In this document: positions 52,267 to 61,167 of the stretch, piece by piece
Numbering within the stretch: the stretch's first letter is position 1
Layout of the letters: each line of letters starts with the position of its first letter
Assembly: GCF_009739905.1 (NCBI RefSeq)
Contig: NZ_CP034279.1
Span: 5,518,001 to 5,582,000 of the forward strand
Reading direction: 5' to 3'
Origin: Streptomyces ficellus
Lineage (GTDB): Bacteria > Actinomycetota > Actinomycetes > Streptomycetales > Streptomycetaceae
Length of the DNA: 64,000 bases
Made by a program: the position numbers and the translations under genes
The notes under the pieces: model-generated
Seen by the model: only the letters and a program-made list of their open reading frames with translations
What the model was told of the DNA's origin: nothing
The model's database searches: none

Positions 52267-53736
52267 ATGAGCAGCAGCCCGTGGAGCACCTCGTGGAGCA
52301 CGCCGCCCCTCGCCGGAGGCCCCGGAGGCGCCGACGCGCTGCGGCCCCTCGTCGGCACCGTGCTCGCCGCCCTCCGGGACGGCGCCACCGCGCGCGGCGG
52401 GCCGCTCCCGCCCGGCGGCCCCGAGGACGTCGCCGCCCGGCTGCGCGCCGCGCTCCGCGACGGCACCACCGAGGCGGGCGACCCCGGCCACGAGGTCCGC
52501 CACGACCCCCGCCACGACGTCCTGCCCGACACGGGCACCGGCGCCGAGGAAGCCCTCCGCACGCTGGTCACCGCCCTCGCCCGGGGCGCCGCGGACCCCG
52601 CCCACCCGCTGTGCGCCGCCCACCTCCACACCCCGCCGCTCGCCCTCGCGGCCGCCGCCGACCTGGCCGCCTCCGCGCTCAACCCGTCCATGGACTCCTG
52701 GGACCAGGCCCCCGCCGCATCCGCGCTCGAACAGCTCGTCACCCGCGCCCTCGCCGCCGAGACCCACCCCGCCGGGCACCGCCCCGACGCCCTGGTCACC
52801 ACCGGCGGGACCGAGTCCAACCAGCTCGCGCTGCTCCTCGCCCGCGAACACCACGGCCCCACCCTCCAGACGGTCTGCGGCGCCAACGCCCACCACTCCG
52901 TCCACCGCGCCGCCTGGCTCCTCGGGCTCCCCGAACCCGTCACCGTGCCCGCCCCCGACGGCACGATCGACCTCACCGCCCTCGCCGCCGTCCTCACCGA
53001 CCTCCGCGGCCCCCTCCTCGTCACCGCCACCGCCGGCACCACCGACACCGGCAGCATCGACCCGCTCCCCGAGATCGCCGACCTGTGCGACGACCACGGC
53101 GCCACCCTCCACGTCGACGCCGCCTACGGCGGACCGCTCCTGTTCAGCGAGACCCGCCGCCACCTCCTCGCCGGTCTCGACCGCGCCCGCACCGTCACGC
53201 TCGACCTGCACAAACTGGGCTGGCAGCCCGTCGCCGCCGGCCTCCTCGCCGTACCCGACACGGCACTGCTCGACGCCCTGCGCCACACCGCGCCCTACCT
53301 CAACGCCGACGACGACACCCGCGCCGGGCTGCCCGACCTCCTCGGCCGCTCCCCGCGCACCAGCCGCCGCCCCGACATCCTCAAGATCGCCGTCACCCTC
53401 CGCGCCCTGGGCCGCACCGGCCTCGGCCACCTGGTCGACCGCGTCTGCGCCACCGCCGGCCGGCTCGCCGACCTCGTCGAGAAGGACCCCCGCCTCGACC
53501 TCCACCAGCGGCCCGCCCTCTCCACCGTCCTCTTCCGCCCCACCGGCGCCACCGACGAGACCGTCGCCGCCACCCGCCGCGACCTCCTCACCCACGGCCA
53601 CGCCGTCCTCGGGCGCGCCCACGCGGACGGCCGCCTCTGGCTCAAGGCCACCCTGCTCAACCCCCACACCACCCCAGACGACCTCGAAGAACTCCTCGCA
53701 CACACCGCACTCGTGGAAGGCAGCACCACCCGATGA
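52267..53736 (+). CDS. PLP-dependent decarboxylase, DesA-like
   Basis: A 489-residue group II PLP decarboxylase. The PLP lysine is in TLDLHKLGWQPV, the cofactor Asp in LHVDAAYGG, with TGGTESNQLALL and the substrate-channel His in ANAHHSVHRAA. The best match by pattern is the lysine decarboxylase DesA of desferrioxamine synthesis (cadaverine from lysine); the next gene encodes an N-hydroxylase like DesB. Overlap ATGA with that gene. The ATG has CACGCT six bases upstream. No desC or desD follow, so the end product is uncertain. Diaminobutyrate or aromatic decarboxylases are alternatives. Confidence 0.8.
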   Translation: MSSSPWSTSWSTPPLAGGPGGADALRPLVGTVLAALRDGATARGGPLPPGGPEDVAARLRAALRDGTTEAGDPGHEVRHDPRHDVLPDTGTGAEEALRTLVTALARGAADPAHPLCAAHLHTPPLALAAAADLAASALNPSMDSWDQAPAASALEQLVTRALAAETHPAGHRPDALVTTGGTESNQLALLLAREHHGPTLQTVCGANAHHSVHRAAWLLGLPEPVTVPAPDGTIDLTALAAVLTDLRGPLLVTATAGTTDTGSIDPLPEIADLCDDHGATLHVDAAYGGPLLFSETRRHLLAGLDRARTVTLDLHKLGWQPVAAGLLAVPDTALLDALRHTAPYLNADDDTRAGLPDLLGRSPRTSRRPDILKIAVTLRALGRTGLGHLVDRVCATAGRLADLVEKDPRLDLHQRPALSTVLFRPTGATDETVAATRRDLLTHGHAVLGRAHADGRLWLKATLLNPHTTPDDLEELLAHTALVEGSTTR

Positions 53737-55196
53737 CCGGCAGCACACCCGAGCGCGACGCCGACCGCGACGCCACGCGCGACCCGCGGCGCGACCACGA
53801 CCAGCCCCACGACCTGGTGGGCATCGGCATCGGCCCGTTCAACCTCTCCCTCGCCGCCCTCGCCCACGGCGTACCCGGTGGCCTCGCCACCGCCTTCTAC
53901 GAGCAGCGCCCCGCCTTCCACTGGCACCCCGGCCAGCTCATCGACGGCACCACCCTCCAAGTGCCGTTCCTCGCCGACCTCGTCACCCTCGCCGACCCCA
54001 CCAGCCGCTGGTCGTTCCTCAACTACCTCCGCGACCGCGACCGCCTCTACCCCTTCTACTTCGCCGAGCGGTTCCACACCCACCGCACCGAGTACGACGC
54101 CTACTGCCGCTGGGTCAGCGACCACCTCCCCAGCCTCCACTTCGCCCACCAGGTCGACGCCGTCCGCTGGAACCCCGAACGCGACCTGTTCGAAGTCGAC
54201 TACACCCACCTCGACGCGGACGGCGAGGCCCAAGCCCTCGGCCGCACCCACACCCGCCACATCGCCCTCGGCGTCGGCACCGAACCCCACGTCCCGGAAC
54301 CGCTGCGCCCGCTCGCCGAACAGCCCAGCGTCCCCGTCATCCACTCCGCCGACTACCTCCACCACCGCGAACGGCTGCTCACCGCCGAGCACATCACCGT
54401 CATCGGCTCCGGCCAGTCCGGCGCCGAGATCTTCCTCGACCTCCTCCGCACCCGCCCCGCCGGAGCCGAGAAGATCCACTGGCTCACCCGCACCGAAGCC
54501 TTCGCCCCCATGGAGTACAGCAAGCTGGGGCTCGAACACTTCACCCCCGACTACACCCACTACTTCCACGCGCTTCCCGAGCAGGTGCGCGCGGGCCTCG
54601 TCCCCCGCCAGTGGCAACTCCACAAGGCCATCGACGCCGACACCATCGGCGCGATCCACGACGAGCTCTACCGCCGCACCCTCCACGGCGGCTGGCCCGA
54701 CGCCGTCCTCACCCCCGGAGTACGCGTCCGCACCGCCGGCCGCCTCGCCACCACCAAGGTGGAGCTCCACCTCGAACACATCCAGCAGGGCACCCGGACC
54801 CGCCTCACCACCGACGCCGTCGTCCTCGCCACCGGCTACCGCGAACGCCCCCTCGGCCGCATCCTCGCCGGCCTCGACCCCTACGTGCGCCGTGACTCCG
54901 CAGACCGGCCCCGGATCGACGCCCACCACCGGATGGTCCTCGACCCGTCCGTCACCGGCTCCGTCTACGTACAGAACGCCGAGACCCACACCCACGGGGT
55001 CGGCGCACCCGACCTGGGCCTCGCCGCCTGGCGCAGCGCCACCATCCTCAACCACCTCACCGGCAAGGAGCCCTACCCACTGCCCCGCCGCACCGCCTTC
55101 ACCACCTTCGGGCTGGAACGCCAGGAGGCGCCCGGCATTCCCCGCCAGACGCCCCCCGCGCGCACCGCGCGCCCCGTCAGTCCGGACACTCCCTAG
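53733..55196 (+). CDS. L-lysine/ornithine or diamine N-hydroxylase, DesB-like
   Basis: A 487-residue flavin monooxygenase of the IucD/PvdA/SidA family. FAD motif VGIGIGPFNLSLAAL (from about residue 30), NADPH motif VIGSGQSGAEIFLDLL, and the late ATGYRERPLG loop are all present. In desferrioxamine biosynthesis the homologous DesB makes N-hydroxycadaverine. It follows the decarboxylase with a 4-base overlap. The ~25 N-terminal residues are highly charged. The stop TAG overlaps the stop of the convergent nucleotidase gene as CTAG. Confidence 0.85.
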   Translation: MTGSTPERDADRDATRDPRRDHDQPHDLVGIGIGPFNLSLAALAHGVPGGLATAFYEQRPAFHWHPGQLIDGTTLQVPFLADLVTLADPTSRWSFLNYLRDRDRLYPFYFAERFHTHRTEYDAYCRWVSDHLPSLHFAHQVDAVRWNPERDLFEVDYTHLDADGEAQALGRTHTRHIALGVGTEPHVPEPLRPLAEQPSVPVIHSADYLHHRERLLTAEHITVIGSGQSGAEIFLDLLRTRPAGAEKIHWLTRTEAFAPMEYSKLGLEHFTPDYTHYFHALPEQVRAGLVPRQWQLHKAIDADTIGAIHDELYRRTLHGGWPDAVLTPGVRVRTAGRLATTKVELHLEHIQQGTRTRLTTDAVVLATGYRERPLGRILAGLDPYVRRDSADRPRIDAHHRMVLDPSVTGSVYVQNAETHTHGVGAPDLGLAAWRSATILNHLTGKEPYPLPRRTAFTTFGLERQEAPGIPRQTPPARTARPVSPDTP

Positions 55197-56977
55197 AAGA
55201 CCGGCACGCCGTCCCGGGTCAGCTTCCAGTCCACCGACGCGAACCGGCCCGGGTCGACCGTGCCCTGCGCCTTCACCCACTGGATGATCGTGTTGCGGAT
55301 CTCGTCCGAGTTCGCCCACAGCTGCTGGGCGCCCGCCACGTGCGGGAACGCACCGCCGCCGGACGCCCGGTAGTTGTTCACCGCCAGCACGAACCGCGCG
55401 GCCGGGTCCAGCGGCTTGCCCTGGAACGTCAGGTTCACGATCCGCGAACCGGCCGGCTTCGCGATGTCGATCTCGTACGACAGCCCGTACAGCGCGTCGT
55501 AGTTGTAGTCCGGCGTCCCGTCCGCGTTGGTCAGCTTCGCCGGGTCCACCGGCGCACCCGCCGGCGTCCGCACGTAGTACCGCGCCGAGAACTCCAGGTA
55601 GTCCTTGAGCTGCGCGCCCGTCAGCAGCCGCGCCTCCAGGGTGTTCTCGAACGGGTACAGCCCCGCGGCGTCCCTGATCGTGACCTCGCCGGCCGGGATC
55701 CTCGCCGTACGGGAGAAGCAGGACGCCTGCGACAGCACCGGCAGTGACGCGTACTCGCCGCCCGCCAGCGCCGCCTTCACCGTCTCCGCCTGCACGTGGT
55801 TGATCAGGTCGATGATCGGCTCGTCCTTCCAGGGCGCGTCCGCCGTCGACATCACCGCCGTCGACGTACCGATCACCTGGTTGACGTACGCCACGACCTT
55901 CTCGTGCTCGTCGCCCAGCAGCTTGACGATCTCCGGGTCCTCCTCGACGGTGTTGGAGTTCAGCACCTGCGCGCCGACCTTCTCCACCGTCCAGCGGCCC
56001 TTCGACCACACCAGGTCGAAGTCGAACAGCGTCAGCCGCTGCCCCCACTTCAGGGGCTCCGACAGGACGACGTCCTTGCCCGTCTTCTTGTTCGCCACCC
56101 GGTACTCGGGGATCTCCGTGTGCGCGTGACCCACCAGGATCGCGTCGATCCCGGGCACCTGCTCGGCCACCAGCGCCGCCGCGTTCTCGATGTACGGGAG
56201 CTGGTCGCCGTACGACGACGTGCCGCTCGACCCCGAGTGCGCCGACACGATGACGACGTCCGCGCCCATCGAACGGAGCTTCGGCACCCACTTCGCGGCC
56301 TGCTCCTCCAGCCCCGGGAACACCATCCTGCCGCTGACGTTCGCCTTGTCCCAGATCGCGATGCCCGGGTTCGTCAGCCCCAGCACCGCCACCCGCACGT
56401 CCCGCCCGTGCGGCGTGCACAGCCGGTGCATGCTGTACGGGGGGAACGCCGGCCGCAGCGTCTTCGCGTCCAGCGCGTTGGCGCCCAGCAGCGGGAAGTC
56501 GCACTGCTCCTGGAACTTCCGCAGCACGGGTATGCCGTAGTTGAACTCGTGGTTCCCGAGCGCGGCGGCGTCGTAGCCGATCGCGTTCATCGCCTGCGCC
56601 ATGGGGTGGACGGGGCCGCGCCGGGCGGTGATCGGGTCGACCTTGGCGTAGTAGTACGACAGCTGGGTGCCCTGGATGGTGTCACCCGCGTCGATCAGAA
56701 GCGTGTTGCGGCGCCCCTTCTCCTCGCGCACCCGGTCCACCAGCGTGGAGATCTTCGCCAGGCCCACGTCGTTGTGGGCCTTGTCGTCGAACTCCTTGTC
56801 CGTGAAGTAGTCCCAGTTGAAGACGTTGCCGTGCAGGTCCGTGGTGCCCATCACGGTGAAGGAGTACCGCTTCGTCCGGGGCTTCGCGGCCGCGGGCGTG
56901 CCCACCGCCCCGACGACCGCCACGCCGGCCCCGGCCGCGGCCGAAGTGCCCAGGAACGTCCTACGATTCAGCGGCAT
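55193..56977 (-). CDS. Tat-exported 5'-nucleotidase/2',3'-cyclic phosphodiesterase
   Basis: A 594-residue UshA/CpdB-type metallophosphatase. It has a twin-arginine signal (LNRRTFLGTSAAAGAGVAVVGAVG, cleaved near residue 32) so it is exported folded with metal. The metal motifs of the N-terminal domain are TDLHGNVFNWD, IDAGDTIQG, LGNHEFNYG and VGHAHTEIP. The C-terminal nucleotide-binding domain has VNNYRASGGGAFP. It releases nucleosides from nucleotides outside the cell. AAGGAG (complement of 56983-56988) is 5 bases before the ATG. The overlap with the stop of the convergent gene leaves no room for a terminator. Confidence 0.9.
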   Translation of the reverse strand: MPLNRRTFLGTSAAAGAGVAVVGAVGTPAAAKPRTKRYSFTVMGTTDLHGNVFNWDYFTDKEFDDKAHNDVGLAKISTLVDRVREEKGRRNTLLIDAGDTIQGTQLSYYYAKVDPITARRGPVHPMAQAMNAIGYDAAALGNHEFNYGIPVLRKFQEQCDFPLLGANALDAKTLRPAFPPYSMHRLCTPHGRDVRVAVLGLTNPGIAIWDKANVSGRMVFPGLEEQAAKWVPKLRSMGADVVIVSAHSGSSGTSSYGDQLPYIENAAALVAEQVPGIDAILVGHAHTEIPEYRVANKKTGKDVVLSEPLKWGQRLTLFDFDLVWSKGRWTVEKVGAQVLNSNTVEEDPEIVKLLGDEHEKVVAYVNQVIGTSTAVMSTADAPWKDEPIIDLINHVQAETVKAALAGGEYASLPVLSQASCFSRTARIPAGEVTIRDAAGLYPFENTLEARLLTGAQLKDYLEFSARYYVRTPAGAPVDPAKLTNADGTPDYNYDALYGLSYEIDIAKPAGSRIVNLTFQGKPLDPAARFVLAVNNYRASGGGAFPHVAGAQQLWANSDEIRNTIIQWVKAQGTVDPGRFASVDWKLTRDGVPVF

Positions 56978-57114
56978 GTGATCTCCTTCGTCCAGTGCAT
57001 GACGCGCGTAGATTCTGGCGCAGACACGCCCCCCGCAACAGCCCCCACAGGGTTTCGATCCGGTGACCGCCTGCGGAAGAGTGGGAACCCGCCCGAGCGA
57101 AGGAGCCCCCCGCC

Positions 57115-57870
57115 ATGACCGCGACCCCCGACCACCCCGGCGGCCTTCCCGCCGACGCCCCCCAGGGCACGCCCCGCCCCGCGGACCTGCCCTACGGAAC
57201 CCCGCACGCCCCGCGCGTCGCCGTGCGCGGCGAGGCCCACCTCGAGGTCGACCCCGAGATCGCCCGCATCGGCATCACGGTAACCGCCCGCGGCACCGAC
57301 CGGCGCGGCACCCTCGACGACCTCACCCGCCGCAACACCGCCGTCCTCGACCTCCTCCGGAGCTACGGCGACGCCGTCGAGAACCTCCGGACCGGAACGT
57401 TCTCCGTCAGCCCGGAACTCACCCGGCACGGCCGGGCCGAACGCGTCCGCGCCCACCACGGCAGCGTCCACATCACCGCCGACCTCACCGACTTCACCGC
57501 CCTCGGCGAACTCACCACCCGCCTCGCCGACCTCGACCTCACCAGCGTCGACGGCCCCTGGTGGGCCCTGCGCCCCGACTCGCCCGCCCACGGCGAGGCC
57601 CGGCGCCAGGCCGTCGGCGAAGCCGTGCAACGCGCCCGCGAGTACGCCGAAGCGCTCGGCACCCGGCTCGCCGCCCTCGTCGAACTCGCCGATCTCGGCG
57701 CGGAAGCGGCCACCCCCCACCTCCCGCCCGCCGTCGGCGGCGCCCGCATGGCCTTCGCCGGCGCCGCCACACCCGAGGAGGCGGCCCCGCCGCTCGACCT
57801 CGAACCGCAGCGGCAGATCGTCACCGCCCAGGTGAACGCCCGGTTCACCATGCATCCGCCCCGCCTCTGA
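57115..57870 (+). CDS. SIMPL-domain (DUF541) protein
   Basis: A 251-residue protein with one SIMPL/DUF541 domain. The first ~35 residues are Pro-rich; then RVAVRGEAHLEVDPEIARIGITVTARG, the family's characteristic opening, is followed by a helix (DLLRSYGDAVENLRTGTFSVSPE) and a repeated strand-helix pattern ending QVNARFTMHPPRL. No signal peptide. GAAGGAG at 57099-57105 is a good ribosome site. Members are often periplasmic or stress-related; the role here is not known. It is divergent from the nucleotidase. Confidence 0.78.
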   Translation: MTATPDHPGGLPADAPQGTPRPADLPYGTPHAPRVAVRGEAHLEVDPEIARIGITVTARGTDRRGTLDDLTRRNTAVLDLLRSYGDAVENLRTGTFSVSPELTRHGRAERVRAHHGSVHITADLTDFTALGELTTRLADLDLTSVDGPWWALRPDSPAHGEARRQAVGEAVQRAREYAEALGTRLAALVELADLGAEAATPHLPPAVGGARMAFAGAATPEEAAPPLDLEPQRQIVTAQVNARFTMHPPRL

Positions 57871-58026
57871 CGCCCGCCCCTGACGCCGCCTGACGCCACC
57901 TCCGGCACCCGCCTCCGACGCTCATCAGAGCAGCACCCCGCACACATTCAACACTTGTCAATAAGGCTTCATGGAAAGGTTGTTGGGCGTCCACGCGGGA
58001 CCAAGCCTCTACCCACCGGTAAGCCA

Positions 58027-58032
58027 TAGGCT
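58027..58032 (+). promoter_or_regulatory. -10 element of a leaderless pyk gene
   Basis: TAGGCT six bases before the pyk ATG, in the same CATAGGCTCG context as the VWA gene at 29644. There is no ribosome site. The region 57940-57990 upstream is AT-rich (TTGTCAATAAGG) and may bind a regulator. Confidence 0.55.
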
Positions 58033-58038
58033 CGAACC

Positions 58039-59469
58039 ATGCGCCGAGCCAAAATCGTCTGCACCCTGGGCCCAGCCACCGATGCATACGACCAGATCAA
58101 GACACTGGTCGAAGCCGGCATGGACATCGCCCGCTTCAACCTCAGCCACGGCACCTACGCCGACCACGAGGAGCGCTACCAGCACGTACGCAAAGCCTCC
58201 GACGAAACCGGCCGCAGCGTCGGCATCCTCGCCGACCTTCAAGGCCCGAAGATCCGCCTCGGACGCTTCGCCGAAGGACCCGTACTCCTTGAACGCGGCG
58301 ACGACTTCACCATCACCACCGAACCCGGCGTCCAGGGCGACCGCCACACCTGCGGCACCACCTACCAGGGCCTCGCCGCCGACGTCACCCCCGGCGAACG
58401 CATCCTCGTCGACGACGGCCGCGTCACCCTCCAGGTCACCGCCGTCGACGGCCCCCGCGTCCACACCACCGTCCTCGAAGGCGGCATGGTCTCCGACAAC
58501 AAGGGCCTCAACCTCCCCGGCGTCGCCGTCTCCGTCCCCGCCCTCTCGGACAAGGACGTCGAAGACCTCCGCTGGGCGCTGCGCACCGGCGCCGACATCA
58601 TCGCCCTGTCCTTCGTCCGCAGCGGCCGCGACATCGAGGACGTCCACCGCGTCATGGACGAGGAGGGCCGCCGCGTACCCGTCATCGCCAAGGTCGAGAA
58701 GCCCCAGGCCGTCGACAACATCGACGACATCGTCGCCGCCTTCGACGGCATCATGGTCGCCCGCGGCGACCTCGGCGTCGAAATGCCCCTGGAGCAGGTC
58801 CCGATCGTCCAGAAGCGGGCCATCAAGCTCGCCAAGCGGAACGCCAAGCCGGTCATCGTCGCCACCCAGATGCTCGACTCGATGATCGACAACTCCCGCC
58901 CCACCCGCGCCGAGGCCAGCGACGTCGCCAACGCCGTCATCGACGGCACCGACGCCGTCATGCTCTCCGGCGAGACCAGCGTCGGCCGCTTCCCCGTCGA
59001 GACCGTCCGCACCATGAGCCGCATCGTCGAGGCCGCCGAGGAGGACGTCCTCGCCAAGGGGCTCCCGCCGCTGACCGACCGCAACAAGCCCCGCACCCAG
59101 GGCGGCGCCGTCGCCCGCGCGGCCGCCGAGATGGGCGACTTCCTCGGCGCCAAGTACCTCGTCGCCTTCACCCAGTCCGGCGACACCGTCCGGCGCCTCT
59201 CCCGCTACCGCTCACCCATCCCGCTGCTCGCCTTCACCCCGGACCCGGCCACCCGCTCCCAGCTCAACCTCACCTGGGGCGTGGAGACCTTCCTCGGCCC
59301 GCACGTCGACTCGACGGACGCGATGGTCGCCCAGGTGGACGAACACCTGCTGCGGATCGGGCGCTGCCGGAAGGGCGACATCGTCATCATCACGGCAGGC
59401 TCCCCGCCCGGCGTCTCCGGCTCCACCAACCTCGTCCGCGTCCACCACATCGGCGAGCCCCTGGCGTGA
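58039..59469 (+). CDS. pyk: Pyruvate kinase
   Basis: A 476-residue pyruvate kinase, the last ATP-forming step of glycolysis (PEP + ADP to pyruvate + ATP). Substrate/metal segments: ARFNLSHG, the catalytic-Lys region VIAKVEKPQAV, DGIMVARGDLGVE, ATQMLDSM and AEASDVANAVIDGTDAVMLSGET. The C-terminal allosteric domain runs from about residue 350. The ATG is 6 bases after a -10-like TAGGCT, with no ribosome site. Streptomyces usually has two pyk genes; this one lies upstream of the tRNA and pdtaR, the common actinobacterial order. Confidence 0.95.
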   Translation: MRRAKIVCTLGPATDAYDQIKTLVEAGMDIARFNLSHGTYADHEERYQHVRKASDETGRSVGILADLQGPKIRLGRFAEGPVLLERGDDFTITTEPGVQGDRHTCGTTYQGLAADVTPGERILVDDGRVTLQVTAVDGPRVHTTVLEGGMVSDNKGLNLPGVAVSVPALSDKDVEDLRWALRTGADIIALSFVRSGRDIEDVHRVMDEEGRRVPVIAKVEKPQAVDNIDDIVAAFDGIMVARGDLGVEMPLEQVPIVQKRAIKLAKRNAKPVIVATQMLDSMIDNSRPTRAEASDVANAVIDGTDAVMLSGETSVGRFPVETVRTMSRIVEAAEEDVLAKGLPPLTDRNKPRTQGGAVARAAAEMGDFLGAKYLVAFTQSGDTVRRLSRYRSPIPLLAFTPDPATRSQLNLTWGVETFLGPHVDSTDAMVAQVDEHLLRIGRCRKGDIVIITAGSPPGVSGSTNLVRVHHIGEPLA

Positions 59470-59506
59470 TCGCCGGTACGGGTGAAGATCGACTGGCTGG
59501 GTGCTG

Positions 59507-59523
59507 ACCTTGTAATCCAAGGT
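59507..59523. terminator. Short hairpin between pyk and the tRNA gene
   Basis: ACCTTG (59507-59512) and CAAGGT (59518-59523) with a 5-base loop. It follows the 3' end of the minus-strand tRNA and lies 38 bases after pyk, so it could serve both. Confidence 0.5.
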
Positions 59524-59526
59524 AAG

Positions 59527-59599
59527 TGCCCCGGGTGGGATTCGAACCCACGCTGGATGGTGTTTGAGACCACTGCCTCTACCGCTGGGCTACCGGGGC
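59527..59599 (-). tRNA. tRNA with anticodon CAA, short variable loop
   Basis: A 73-base tRNA on the minus strand. Acceptor stem GCCCCGG/CCGGGGC, T-arm GTGGG-TTCGAAT-CCCAC, and anticodon stem GTGGT/ACCAT with loop CTCAAAC are well formed; the D-arm has one C-A mismatch. The anticodon CAA reads UUG (Leu). However, bacterial tRNA-Leu has a long variable arm, whereas this one has only 5 bases (CCAGC). CCA is not encoded. It may be a functional odd tRNA, a mimic or a decaying copy. A convincing promoter was not identified. Confidence 0.8.
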
Positions 59600-59657
59600 A
59601 TCCTTCGAAATGAAGGTATTGGCTCACCCGCCGTGCCCCTACCTTACAGGAGGTGGG

Positions 59658-59663
59658 TAGGCT
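59658..59663 (+). promoter_or_regulatory. -10 element upstream of pdtaR
   Basis: TAGGCT, the same hexamer as before pyk; here transcription would start near 59670, giving a leader of about 30 bases with GAGGAG (59690-59695) before the GTG at 59701. Confidence 0.45.
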
Positions 59664-59700
59664 CATGGGGAGCTGTACTGCCTTGGAACGAGGAGCCCAC

Positions 59701-60357
59701 GTGACCGCCCCCGAGTCGCCCCAGCCCGACGCCGCCGACGACGACACGTCGCACGTCCCGCCGATGACGACCCGTGTCGTCATCGCCGAGGACGAGGCCC
59801 TCATCCGCCTCGACCTCAAAGAGATGCTCGAGGAAGAGGGCTACACGGTCGTCGGCGAGGCCGGTGACGGCCAGCGCGCCGTCGAGCTGGCCCGGGAGCA
59901 CCGGCCGGACCTGGTGATCCTGGACGTGAAGATGCCCGTCCTGGACGGGATCTCCGCCGCGGAGAGGATCGCGGGCGAGTCCATCGCGCCCGTCCTGATG
60001 CTCACCGCGTTCTCGCAGCGCGACCTGGTCGAGCGGGCGCGGGACGCCGGTGCCATGGCGTACCTGGTGAAGCCGTTCAGCAAGAGCGACGTGGTGCCGG
60101 CCATCGAGATGGCGGTGTCGCGGTTCGCGGAGCTGAAGGCGCTGGAGAAGGAGGTCGCGGACCTTTCGCAGCGGCTGGAGACGCGGAAGCTGGTGGACCG
60201 GGCGAAGAGCATCCTCCAGACGCAGTACGGCCTGTCGGAGCCGGCGGCGTTCCGGTGGATCCAGAAGACGTCGATGGACCGGCGGATGTCGATGCAGCAG
60301 GTCGCGGAGGCGGTCATCGAGGACGCCGAGGAGAAGAAGGCCGCGAAGGGCCAGTAG
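59701..60357 (+). CDS. pdtaR: ANTAR-domain response regulator, PdtaR-like
   Basis: A 218-residue two-component regulator. The receiver domain (about 25-140) has Glu/Asp pair EDE at 30-32, phosphorylation site Asp75 (VILDVKMP), Thr102 and Lys124. The C-terminal ANTAR domain (about 155-215), an RNA-binding antitermination module, ends QQVAEAVIEDAEE. This is the architecture of mycobacterial PdtaR, whose kinase PdtaS is encoded elsewhere. It probably controls transcripts carrying ANTAR hairpins rather than DNA promoters. The GTG at 59701 fits the ribosome site; the longer frame to 59653 starts upstream of the likely transcript start. Confidence 0.9.
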   Translation: MTAPESPQPDAADDDTSHVPPMTTRVVIAEDEALIRLDLKEMLEEEGYTVVGEAGDGQRAVELAREHRPDLVILDVKMPVLDGISAAERIAGESIAPVLMLTAFSQRDLVERARDAGAMAYLVKPFSKSDVVPAIEMAVSRFAELKALEKEVADLSQRLETRKLVDRAKSILQTQYGLSEPAAFRWIQKTSMDRRMSMQQVAEAVIEDAEEKKAAKGQ

Positions 60358-60394
60358 CGGCGCGCGGCCGCGGTGTCGCGTGCCGCGCACGTAC

Positions 60395-60436
60395 ACGGAA
60401 GAGGGCCCACCCGTCGCCGGGTGGGCCCTCTTCCGT
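60395..60436. terminator. Strong bidirectional terminator between pdtaR and livF
   Basis: A perfect 18-bp stem (60395-60412 with 60419-60436) with loop GTCGCC, followed by TTCCG. It is the longest uninterrupted stem in the window and lies between two convergent genes. Confidence 0.9.
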
Positions 60437-60450
60437 TTCCGTGGCCGTGC

Positions 60451-61167
60451 TCAGTCCTCGCCGAGGTACGTCTTGCGGACGGACTCGTCGTGGAGGAGGT
60501 CCTGTCCGGTGCCGGACAGTTTGATGGTGCCGGTTTCCATGACGTACGCCTGGTCGGCGAGGGACAGCGCGGCCTGGGCGTTCTGCTCGACGAGCAGGAT
60601 GGTGGTGCCCTGGGCCTTGAGCGCCGAGATGGTCTCCATGATCTTCTGCATCATGATCGGCGAGAGGCCCATGGAGGGCTCGTCGAGCATCAGCAGCTTG
60701 GGCTGGGACATCAGGGCGCGGCCCATGGCGAGCATCTGCTGCTCGCCGCCCGAGAGGGTGCCGGCGGCCTGCTTGCGGCGTTCCCCGAGGATGGGGAAGA
60801 GGTCGTAGGCGCGCTGGATGTCCTTCTCGATGCCGTCCTTGTCGTTGCGGAGGTAGGCGCCGAGCCGCAGGTTGTCCTCGATGGACATGCGGGGGAAGAT
60901 GTGGCGCCCTTCGGGGGAGTGGGCGAGACCCATGGCGACGATCTTGTGTGCCGGGATCTTGCGGAGGGGCTTGCCGTCGAAGGTGATCTTTCCGGCGAGG
61001 GGTTCCAGGAGGCCGGAGAGGGTGCGCAGGGTGGTCGTCTTGCCGGCGCCGTTGGTGCCGATCAGGGTGACGACCTCGCCGGCGCCGACGCTGAAGGAGA
61101 TGCCCTTCACGGCTTCGATCTTGCCGTAGGCGACCCGGAGGTCCTCGACTTCGAGGAGGGCGGTCAC
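60451..61167 (-). CDS. livF: Branched-chain amino-acid ABC transporter ATPase LivF
   Basis: A 238-residue ATPase with Walker A GTNGAGKTTT, Q-loop region, signature LSGGEQQMLAMGRAL, Walker B LLMLDEPSMGLS and switch His replaced by Gln in LLVEQNAQAAL, which is normal for LivF. It forms a heterodimer with LivG on the LivH/LivM permeases. The GTG overlaps the livG stop (GTGA). Its 3' end faces a strong bidirectional terminator. Confidence 0.94.
   Translation of the reverse strand: MTALLEVEDLRVAYGKIEAVKGISFSVGAGEVVTLIGTNGAGKTTTLRTLSGLLEPLAGKITFDGKPLRKIPAHKIVAMGLAHSPEGRHIFPRMSIEDNLRLGAYLRNDKDGIEKDIQRAYDLFPILGERRKQAAGTLSGGEQQMLAMGRALMSQPKLLMLDEPSMGLSPIMMQKIMETISALKAQGTTILLVEQNAQAALSLADQAYVMETGTIKLSGTGQDLLHDESVRKTYLGED

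Noticed and set aside
59527..59599. tRNA as an integration site (att) for a mobile element
   Set aside because: No integrase, excisionase or duplicated tRNA 3' end is nearby; neighbours are core genes.
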